Shown piece by piece: positions 1-10,044 of a stretch of 64,000 nucleotides of DNA. How positions within the stretch are numbered: the first letter of the stretch is position 1; each line of letters opens with the position of its first letter. Under the pieces are notes generated by a model, which was not told where the DNA came from, did no database searches, and was given only the letters and a program-made list of their open reading frames with translations. Origin of the DNA: Amyelois transitella (lineage: Eukaryota; Arthropoda; Insecta; Lepidoptera; Pyralidae); NCBI RefSeq assembly GCF_032362555.1, contig NC_083518.1:4476501-4540500 (forward strand), in the 5' to 3' direction. The translations under genes and the position numbers were made by a program.

Positions 1-1238
1 ATCAAGTACCTATTAAATTTGAAAAGTGCACTTATATTTTTTAAATTACAAACGATGACATAAGCCATAATGTGACACGCTCATCCAAAGACCAAATGTA
101 TTTAGAATAGTAAAGCTAGGTTGTAGATATATTTGTAATATTTAAGAGAAATATTATGTATATCTAAAGTATATGTTATATTCTAACAACTGGCTAATAT
201 TTTTGCATTCCAAATGTCAAAATTAAAAAATATGAATAATTTGTTTCTTTTTATACAAATATGTTGCGTTTCGTTTTAAACTAATAGCATACTCTTATAG
301 CTTATAAACTATTGTTAATTTTATAAAAATATTTATTGGTTGTTACGTTTTCATTAATAATTGAGCTTAACGGTTCCTAAATCAATTAATTACTGAGCTA
401 TATTGGGCTTACCAATACAAATAGAATAATATCAATTACATACTTCAAAATATTGATTTATCAATATAAAAGCCTTAATTTTTGGAAATTAGATTAAGGT
501 AAATTTGAAATGGGGCCAGTATGTGCAGAGGGATTATGAAGTAAGCAAACAAAAATGTAAGCACATGGTTGAGCCTTTGGAATGGAAATGGATTCTATTT
601 GGTTTCGCCATGTGGAATATTCAATTTTATACTCATTAAAACCGGTAAAATCCATTTCTTATGAATAATGGTGCTGGAAGATCTGTATATTGTAAGAAAT
701 TAAATCCATTGCTAATGTTACTCTTTAAAGTAATGGACGTTAGTCAGCGTAGGTAAAGTATAATAAATAATTGTAAGCCATCTGTTCGGATTGTTAAATG
801 GAATATTTACAATTGCTTGCAAAGCAATCCGACGTCAAAATTGTTTCGTTCGATAAGGTAAATCTTTGCGTTTGAGAAACACTGGTCTAGGATATTTATA
901 AGTTAGGGCGTAATAAGTCGGCACCCAAAGTGTACCCATTTGGTTCCAAAGTATATTGTTGAATGTTTTGTTACATACGAGCGCGGTTCAATCTATATCC
1001 TTTTATGGTAGAAATAAAGTTTATTCATTAACAAACTTTTCTTTTATTCCCTTTAAAACCAGGTACATTTCGATCGGGCATCGAGGCGTCTTATAAATCT
1101 ATAATTAATATAAACCTTATATTCAGTTTAGCCTTTAATAAATGCACTTATGAATTTAACACTTATTCATAAGTGCCTCATATTCGACCTTAAACCAGTA
1201 AGCAGAGAAAATAAATTAAATCATTAGTTAAATAACTT
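1..1238. other. AT-rich intergenic DNA, no gene seen
   Basis: I see no coding exon, RNA gene or known repeat here. The stretch is AT-rich and lies downstream (3') of the minus-strand serine protease. It holds one perfect hairpin with 12-base arms at 1144-1155 and 1165-1176. Confidence 0.5.
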
Positions 1239-1244
1239 TTTATT
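1239..1244 (-). terminator. Polyadenylation signal of the serine protease
   Basis: On the minus strand this reads AATAAA. It begins 10 bases after the protease stop codon (1257-1255), so the transcript would have a very short 3' UTR, as is common for highly expressed insect gut proteases. It is the nearest canonical signal to the stop. The cleavage site itself cannot be seen. Confidence 0.6.
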
Positions 1245-1254
1245 GAGCAATAAA

Positions 1255-4200
1255 TTAGATGGCATTCGCCAAGACCCAGTTTTGGTAAGCGCTAACTCTG
1301 ACAAACATGTCGGGGGCGCCCCGAGCGCAGGGGAATCCCCAGGAAACTATACCAATCTGGAGCCCCAAATCTAAGCGGACCAGAGCGCTGCCTGAATCGC
1401 CCTGAAATAAAACAAAAAATTAATTTAGTTCAGATGTCTTTGGTACACCAACAATCAATATATTTTATTCGTAAAATATGATGATGACTAAGATCTCAAA
1501 TTTTATAAAATATTGGTCAGATTATTTATTAATGTCTTGAATCTATATTGGGCTAAATAAAAACCATTACTTTTCCAGTTGTATAAATATATCATGAAGG
1601 TATCTACCTATATAAAATTCCATTAAAAAATGTGTCGAATCATCAACTTCTGGTATTTCGAGCAATCAAATCAAGGTACAAGGCCAAGGACGTAGCTAGC
1701 CAGTTGCGTAGCCAGTTTTAGGTGGCATGCATTTATAAAGACTTACGTTGCACATGCCATGGTTGACGGAATGTACCACACACAGTTCGATGTGGGGCTC
1801 CACAGGGGGCGCACTGACGTTAAAGTCTATGGAGGCTTGTCTGACGTCGTCTACGCACTGCTGGCCGCTGATAGTTCGCACGTCCAACTGGAGAAGCAGG
1901 GTCGACAGGGCACCGCCAGCCTAGAAAGAAAGGTCTAAAGTTTAGTTGTCGTCGGTAATTATAGCATTTGTCCCGATTGCTTTCTCTCGCTTAATCACAT
2001 TCCATGAGCATTTAATTCAGATGGACATTGGTCTCTACAATTTTAAATTTTTCATAGGGTAACCCAGCTCAGTTTGGATCATACTAAGTGCTCTAGATGA
2101 AAAAAGCTTATTAACTCAGTCGCCTGTTATAACATTCATAGAAAAGAGATGAAGTGGTACTTCTCTACTATGCGTGACATAAACTGTCTTCTTGCTGGAT
2201 CATTGCATCAAGGGGAAGTTCAAATCGAAAAAATGAAATAAGACTCAGGGATTCAAAGATATCCTGAAGGAGGATGCAATTCATATAAAACGACAGGAGG
2301 ATGATTGCCTATGAAGCAAGAGGTCATGAAAGATTATCTTACCCTAATTCTACCCCAACCAGCGGCCCTGGCTGCGATGCCACCACCGACTTCGTTGAAA
2401 GTGAGGGAAATAATTCCAACAGTCGGAGACAGGACTACATTTGTAGAGGTGATGAGTATACCGATGTCGTTCTTGATCGTACTTGACACGTAATTTTGAT
2501 GAGTGACGTTGCGAGCGAAAGCGTAGGACTGGCCGCCTTGGTTCCAGCGGTTGGTGCCAACTGTACCACGGAGGGAGCTGGAAAGTTTTGGTTATACAGT
2601 TGTTGTCAAAGTCACATAGATCCCGGCCAGGGTATGATGAGAAACGAACTTTTTCCCGATTGACCTGAGTCTTGGATGTTCATCTATACAAGTATTTATT
2701 ATCTATATATACTTAGTATTGCTGAGTTAGTATCTCGTAGGTAATACAGGTCTCGAACTTACTTCGAGGCTAACTCAATCTGTGTAAGTTGACAAAAAAA
2801 GTATGCTGTGAAAATGTTAGATTAACTAACCAGCAGTTTAATGTCCTGCTTCTTAAGTTTTGATCCTGTTATAATAGCTTGCTTTACTCCTAGAATAATA
2901 ATTTGTTTTAGAAAAATATAATCTTTGCCTACTTGTACTTTTCCGAAAAAGAAGTGTGATTTTATGCTGAAAAACTGAAACCACCACAAGAAGTTCAAAT
3001 CAATAATTAACTCACCTGCTCAATTCGCCCCAGCTGAACACAGCAGCAATACAATGAGCAGCCGTGAGCACCGTACGCGTGGATATCAGAGAGCCACCGC
3101 ACACAAAACTCCTGATCAGCACGCCATTAGAGAGAGCCACCATGTGAGGATGGGCGCCTTCTGGGGCCTCGCTGCCACCCACGATGCGAGCCTCGGGGTC
3201 TACATGCTCATAGAATATGGACTGATCCCATTCGGGAGTTGGAATGGCTGTAAAATTCGTAAAAATATTAATAAAGCAAAACAACTACCCTAGTTAAAGG
3301 TTGTGATAACAATTAGACGCCTTTGTGTCAGAATTTTAGCTGGTCAGCCTTGCTGCTTAATCAGCGTGCCATTGGAGTCTTATGAGTTGATTCAATAAAC
3401 AGAGACTTCGAATGGCGAATTGGAGATGATCAATTATTATGTCATGATACTTTTCTTGGACTTACTTTAGGCTAACACAATCTGTGTGATTTGTCCCTTA
3501 AAAAATATTTACTTTTGATAATCAGAATCAAGTAGGTATATGGTTAAGGCTGTGTAATTATGAAAGACGTAGGTAGGTAGGTATTTAAGTAATTACGTAT
3601 GATTTTATTGATATGTATTAAACATCACATATCAATCGATCTAATATACTTACATATTACGATAATATTTAATCTTAATCTTTAATGATTGATTTCAATT
3701 CGTAACACATGAATTATATCACACATCTTTGGTGACTCTTAATGTTCTAATTGTTAGAAATTGTCAAAACTTAAAAATATGATATTTAAATTAACAATTC
3801 TGATTCTACAAGACACTCAGTTTCTAAGCTGTCAGGTACGGCTGTTCTTTCCTTCTTAAACCGTCTTTTTACACTTTTTAAATAAGGGACAAATTACACA
3901 GATTAAGTTAGCCTCGAAGTAAGTTTGAGACTTGTATTACGAGATTACTAGACTAATTTAACGATACTTTATTTAATAATAAATACTTATATAGGTAAAC
4001 ATCCAAGATCCAAGCCAATCAGAAAAAGTACGTTTCTCATGATGCCCTGGCCGGGATCCGAATTCGGGACCTACTGTGTCACAGACAAGCGTAGGGACTA
4101 CCGTTGTGCTACAAAGGGGAATCTAAACCAGAATGAATTGGTCCTTCTTTAAAACCGGGAACAAATCTACATAGTAAGAGTTAGAACTAGGTACGGTTAC

Positions 4201-4599
4201 TTATTTCGCCAGGAGTTCTATGTAAAAACAATTCGGAGAACTTAAAAACTATTAATGCGCCAAGATAGTTACAACGGTCTGTCCATAGAATTTGAAATAA
4301 GACCATACACAAGTGGTAAATACTGTGACGTAGCAAGTGATGTTTGTAAAACTATTACTTATTAATATTGTAATTTAATGCTCAGAATTGACGGCTTTAA
4401 ACTGCGATGCAAAACGACGATACATTATTTCTAGTTGTAAAATCAATGTGTCATTTCTATCGTCTTTTATTATTCCGATTTCTATGGATTTGTTTTAGCT
4501 TTGATAATCGCATTGTAAACTTTCAGGGGAATTTAAAAAGTGCTTACCAAAGCATCCTACAAGGAACACCGCCAACGTCAATACCACTTTATTCACCAT
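1255..4599 (-). CDS. Secreted chymotrypsin-like serine protease (S1A), five exons
   Basis: A digestive-type endopeptidase made as a secreted zymogen. Exons (minus strand): 4599-4548, 3247-3016, 2577-2343, 1920-1747 and 1401-1255. All junctions are GT-AG and in phase, giving 279 residues. Residues 1-18 (start [16 protein letters not shown]) form a signal peptide and 19-38 a propeptide. Activation is at R38/IVGG. The catalytic triad is visible: His82 in TAAHC, Asp132 in NDIGIL, Ser234 in GDSGSAL. The residue at chymotrypsin position 189 is Gly228, not Asp, so trypsin specificity is unlikely. Chymotrypsin- or elastase-like cleavage is inferred. Cysteine pairs C42-C58, C168-C182 and C191-C220 (chymotrypsin numbering) are all present. 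GDSGSAL in place of GDSGGPL is seen in lepidopteran midgut chymotrypsins. Introns 1 and 2 hold SINE copies. Nothing is broken, so I expect a functional gene. Confidence 0.93.
2619..2800 (+). repeat. tRNA-derived SINE, 5'-truncated, in protease intron 2
   Basis: The body, from 'gatcccggccagggtatgat' to 'ggctaactcaatctgtgt' plus an A-rich tail, matches copies at 3884-4119 (opposite strand) and 5913-6139. The tRNA-like head seen in those copies is missing here. Confidence 0.7.
3458..3506 (+). repeat. 3' end fragment of the same SINE
   Basis: About 48 bases of the SINE tail ('ggctaacacaatctgtgtga' and the following 'tttgtccctt') lie in protease intron 1. The rest of the element is absent. Confidence 0.6.
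3884..4119 (-). repeat. tRNA-derived SINE, near full length, in protease intron 1
   Basis: Read on the minus strand, it starts with a tRNA-like head: an A-box-like 'gtagcacaacggtagtcc' followed by a B-box-like 'ggtcccgaattcgg'. The shared body follows ('ccggccagggcatcatgaga') and then a tail ('gaggctaacttaatctgtgt'). It is the best-preserved copy together with 5913-6139, and lies in opposite orientation to the copy in intron 2. Confidence 0.75.
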
Positions 4600-4646
4600 T
4601 TTGTCCCGAATGGAGTCAGTCTTTGCCAAAAAAAAAAATCAAAGCA

Positions 4647-4654
4647 CTTATATG
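4647..4654 (-). promoter_or_regulatory. Candidate TATA box of the serine protease
   Basis: The minus strand reads CATATAAG about 48 bases before the protease start codon (4599). That spacing would place a transcription start near 4620 and leave a very short leader. This fits compact digestive-protease promoters, but the start site is not visible. Confidence 0.45.
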
Positions 4655-5640
4655 TATAGTTATGTTATCTTCCTCCTAATCATTGATACGATACGATTCG
4701 TCTGTTTGCCCTAATTAATCTAGCTATATAGTGGGTGTTACAATATTGCGAATAGAACTTTTAATTGTAGGTAATTATAAGATTCGTTCGAACTTTCAAA
4801 TTCAAATTCAAAATTTTTATTCATTATTATAGGATACTTCATATCGCTTAATAATTGTCAAAACGTATGGTTTAACAACATTGGTTGACGTCAAATAAAT
4901 TAGGTACTTAAAACTAAGTTTACTGCCGCTTCCAAGGCGTCAGTGCAGAAGAAGCGGTAACAAACTGCACTGCAGCATTTTCTTCAACAACGTCAACTTC
5001 ACAATATCAATTAAACTTAGAATATAAAGATAATCTTTATGCGTGGTCAGCGTTTATGAAAAGGCTCGCAGGTCGATACTAATTATATTACAGACCTTTA
5101 TAGTGCCATTTGGCATTTTTTTTCAGTTTATAAACACCTATGAACAAAAACAATTTACATTACTCGCTAGAGAGTGTCATACAACTTAACTACAGAGTAA
5201 ATGATTGAAAGATGTGGTGTTGGTCCGATTTTAATGAATGTGAATAGAATTTTTAAATTCATTTGGGCACCAAAATCGATTAAATACTTTTTGAGATATT
5301 CACTGAGAGATCCACTAGTTATAATAGATCCTTGTTGAAATTGCCAAACATTAAACCTTTCCTCGCAGTGGTCTCATAAGGGAACACCCTTAGTTTGTAA
5401 TATCACATGTACAGATATAAATTAATTATGATAAGTTTTTAGTAAATCATAACGAATGAATGAATCTGGGTAATCCCAACGTTATTTAGATAAATGTATT
5501 AGTAATAAAATTAACAATTGTGAAAAGTTAAAATTCAAAATGTGAAACGTCATAATTTATATATGAGTTATAAATGAGTCCCTGAAATAGTATATAATGA
5601 CACTGCGAAACACAGAAAAAGTACTTATTACATATTTTGT

Positions 5641-5712
5641 CAACCGTAGCCGTGAATCACAAGGTTCTAGGTTCGATTCCTGGGCAGGTCAAGATAGGTA
5701 ATACCTGTATAG
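5641..5712 (+). repeat. tRNA-derived SINE fragment (B box region)
   Basis: A tRNA-like T-arm/B-box, 'ggttctaggttcgattcctg', is preceded by 'ccgtagccgtgaatcaca' and followed by an unrelated AT-rich tail. No intact acceptor stem or A box is visible, so this is a SINE remnant and not a tRNA gene. Confidence 0.5.
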
Positions 5713-5912
5713 ATAGAAAGAATAACTAAACACTTTTTCTTTAAACAAATATTTTTACCGCTTTTTCTTTATTGGTATTTGTTCTATTATATCGTTGGGT
5801 TAGTATATAACAAGTCTCTAACTTCCTTTAGGCCTTACAGCTTGCATTATTCTTCTGATTTCTTGAGTAAAGGTATTATATAATGTGATTTCCGCCTAAT
5901 ATATTTATTTAT

Positions 5913-6139
5913 GTCGGCCTCTGTGTCGCAGCTGAAGTGTGCATGCCTGTGACACAGTAGGTCTCGGATTCGAATCTCGGCCAGGGTTTGATAAGAACGA
6001 ACTTTTTCTGACTGACCTGGGTCTTGGATGTTTATAGTTTATATATATAAGTATTTATTATAAAAATAAAGTATCGTTGAGTCTCGTAACACAAGTTTCG
6101 GACTTAGTTTGAGGCTAACTCAATCTTTGTAATTTGTCA
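5913..6139 (+). repeat. tRNA-derived SINE, near full length
   Basis: The tRNA-like head ('gtcggcctctgtgtcgcagc', then the B-box-like 'ggattcgaatctcgg') is followed by the same body and tail as the copies inside the protease introns ('tgacctgggtcttggatgtt', 'gaggctaactcaatct'). Confidence 0.75.
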
Positions 6140-7063
6140 CGTATATATATTTATTAAATTTGCCTCTTAAAACAAACAACGCAAAAAAGAACTTATTTAA
6201 AAAAAATACTTATTATTAATTTATTATTTATTATCCATTACAAAAACATTTCAAGCAACAATAATATTTACATTGACTTAGATTCCATGAGTTCATAACT
6301 CGTAATTATATATCAATACTATCATACATAATTACAAATCAGATATTGTAGGTACATTAAACGACAATCATATTGATAAATATAATATTATCATGTAATA
6401 TTAAGGTAAAGAACATTCTTAATACTTTTTACTATTAAACACTAATTGAATTTAGAATTTTTTTTTAATAATCTCAATACATAAGCATTTATAACGTCTG
6501 TTTCTCGAGGGAGATAATAATCTTATTCTCATTTACATTCTCTTACTGTTCTTTAAAATGTTTCTTTAATTAGTCTACTTAGTTTTAATTTGATCAAAAA
6601 TTTAAGCATATTTTTAGGCATATTCGGCTATAACTGAAAATTATGTTACAAATTGCATATTAGTGTTACATAGAAAAAACATGCTTAAAGGTATAAATCC
6701 TGTTATTAAATATTGTTACACATATTTAAGCAATCTTATGATTATTTTTCATCACTTTCAATTAAGTAACTATTTCTAGAACCTACTGTTTGAATACTTG
6801 AACAACATTATATGAATTTAAGTCTATTATATGGCGTGGGAATACTCATTTTACTGTAGAAAATATTTACATTAAATTTGTTACTAAAAGTAATATGTAA
6901 TGCTATAGAATGTGGAATTTAAATATTAGAATTTTTAAAGTCTCTTATATCCTAGTGATAGAACGGGTGCACAATAAAACAATCTATAAAAACTCATGAG
7001 CACTGGTTAAAAACACTACGTTCCGGATCTGCCTTAAAATGTATTGTTATCACTTAGCCGCGT

Positions 7064-7069
7064 TTTATT
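7064..7069 (-). terminator. ANAPC1: Candidate polyadenylation signal of ANAPC1
   Basis: AATAAA on the minus strand, about 355 bases beyond the ANAPC1 stop. Other AATAAA motifs lie further on near 6220-6235, so the true site is uncertain. Confidence 0.3.
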
Positions 7070-7424
7070 CGAAAACGACATTTAATTCAAAGGTAATATC
7101 ATACCTTACATATACGGTCAACAACGCAATTAAGTACTATACAGCGAACCAAAAAATACATTAGCAGCTAATGCTTTAGATATTATCTGAGGCAATTTTT
7201 TCTCAAACATTATTTTTTTAAATTTTAAAATCTGAATACTTATTTACATTGTTGATTGTACAAATGAAATATGTTCATTTGTTTACAATATCGTACCTAC
7301 AGCGCCTAAACAATTGTGCCTAATTGCGGTTTTTTTAGTCTAATTTCAGTCTTTAACACCAGTCGTGTACGCAATCCGCGCGACACCTAGATCGGGTGAC
7401 GTAGCCCCGAGACAAAGACCTTAA

Positions 7425-10007
7425 TCATCTAAGCAAAGCCTCAATTTTGCTCACAGCCTCCGCGGTCAAATTCAGCTCCTCCAAACCAAGAATCACTTCT
7501 AAATCGTTTTCACCAACGAAATTCCTCAAAACGCCTTTTGGTAAGTCATAACAGACGAGAAAAGCACTCAAAATTCGTTTCATGTCTTCTTCGCAAGAAC
7601 TGATTTTTCTATTGCTTGACAGCCCTAGGTATTTGCGTAGGTATGGTACGATTTTGACTTCCCAACTGTCGAATATGTGAGAAACTTTCTGCTTGATGGC
7701 GAATGAAAATTCTGTCGATATGAGCGGTTCGTTGGTTAGGTCTTGTCCGTCGACCTTCATTTCATTCATCGCTCGCTTGTTTTGGTTCTCAATTTGGGAG
7801 AGCAAGAGTTTGATCTGCCATATCTGGTATGACGTTGGGTTCGTCTTCATAGTTTTAACAATCTGAAATTTAAAAGAAAATTTGATACAATTAAAACAAT
7901 AAGTAATATGAAGGTCCCTTTGTTGTGGTTGAATAAGGCATACCTAATAAAACACATAAAAAGTAAAAAAGAAAGAAAGTGGGAATAACAGTATCTTTTT
8001 CTTTATTTACCATATTAAAATAAGGAATATAACACATTATCCGAGATATTTCTCTTTTTAAAAAGCTTTATATTTTTATTGCACATCAGTTTCTCAGCAG
8101 TTTCTCATTTCACTTCGTATATTTGTTGCAGTAAACCTGTGTCCGAAAGCAGTCTTGGCTAATATTTTTCAAAACTCTGTGTACACTTACCCTTAAAAAC
8201 GTGGTCCAAATAGGTAGGGCACAGAGCATATCTTTTACCACACACTCGTACGTAACCATGCTCAGTGCTTGCACATGTTCCTGTTCTTCTTTGCTGTATC
8301 TCCTACACAAACACTGCTTCGCCATAAACGGCTCATTCTTCGCCCCCTTCTTCTTCTTCGCCACTAGCAAGCAATCCCCGCAAATACTCTCATTTTCCTT
8401 ATCTTTCTTCAAGTAATTCTTGACGAAGTTCTGTATTTGCTCGTCGTTGGTGAATAAGTCTATGTTTTCTGGGGTGGATGACCAAATGTTGGATTTGTCT
8501 AAAGTAAGAGTTTGAGCCAGGATAGTGAGGAAGCCGTGCGGGTCGTCGAGGTAGGATAGACAGCCAGCTCGCTGTTTTATATCGATACACCATGTGTATT
8601 CAAGGAACACTCTGAAAAAAAAAAACTTCTTGTACTTATCGATACGGTGGCATTGCAAACAAAAAATAAATATGTATTTTTTTGCTCACTCAATGTGATT
8701 TAAATTACCACTGAACAAACTTAGCCGCATCACGAAAGTACTAATCTTACAAGCTTTTTACTATTAACTTATTTTGGTAGAGGTCCTGTGTCGTACATTA
8801 AAGTACATGTGGCTGATTTGTATGATAAGATGATGATGCAAAGAAACAGATGGTAAATAAATACCCTCCCATAATCTGCACATGAGTGAAGCGAATGAAG
8901 AACGCAGGAATCGTGGCAAGTGAAAATTTGTAGTCTCAGGCTATTAATGTTCATAATTTATATAACTACTTACTTCAACAAATCCCAATTTCGTCCCCTC
9001 TGGAACGTGATGGGCCAGTATCGTGGATCGTTAATCTTCACTTCCTTCAGTGTTTCCAACTCCGGTATGATGCACGGCGCTTTCATTTCTTTCACGGCAC
9101 CCGATAAGTCTATTACCTACACAAAAAAGAAATATGTTATTAACGAATATTTATTTATTGAATTAATTTCCAACATAATAACAATATACAAAAGTCGAAC
9201 TTGCTAAACTTGATTTACCCAAACCTAATGCCCGCTTGACATGTCTTATTATTTGTTTATGAAAAAGGATACTTGATTATTTGTTTTATTTAAGGCTTAA
9301 GAATTCCCAATGAGAAATGTAGCCTATATTTCTCCCGAAGACATACCCTCTCTGTCTGTGTCAGATTTCATCATATTAAGATTAGTTTTGATGTATTCTT
9401 GCACTAACAAAATACCAAACATACCTGTATATGGGCGTAGCAAAGCTTCCCTGTTGAAAGATCTCGGGGTAATATTAATCTCGCCTCGACCGCCAACACG
9501 TACAGATGTCTGAACGCTTGTAAGTGGTACCTATTATTGAAATTAAAATAAATAATTAACATGAAATTTATATTCCTCTATACACATTAAATCGAATACA
9601 TTACAAAATCAACAATTATTATTACTTTCCTTAACGTAATTGCATCGGTTAGCTTTCAAACATAACTGAAAAGAAAAGGTCACTAGTTTAATGTCGCGGT
9701 AGGATTTGAATCTGTGCCACCCTGTATGTCACGTTTATTTTTATTCGGGTACTTCAAACATGCGACAACTGACGCTTATATTTAAAATCTCAATTTGTGG
9801 TGAAAACTTGCTATTAACAATAAATATTATTATGAGTTACGAACCTGTTATCTTCACTGTGCGTGGGGAATTTGGGGAAAAATGCAGCTAGCAATGCCGC
9901 TATAGCGGTCGGCGTTGTGCTCAGTGTGGCCCGACATCCCCCCAGGAATAGTAAGCCGATTGTACAGTGCACTGCCATCTGAAATTGTACCAAAAAACAG
10001 AGTTGTA

Positions 10008-10044
<37 letters not shown>

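Larger units (their letters stand above)
4680..7063. other. Intergenic region between protease and ANAPC1, with SINEs
   Basis: No coding exon was recognised between the protease promoter and the 3' end of ANAPC1. The region is AT-rich and holds two SINE copies (5641-5712, 5913-6139). Part of the lower end could belong to a longer ANAPC1 3' UTR. Confidence 0.5.
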
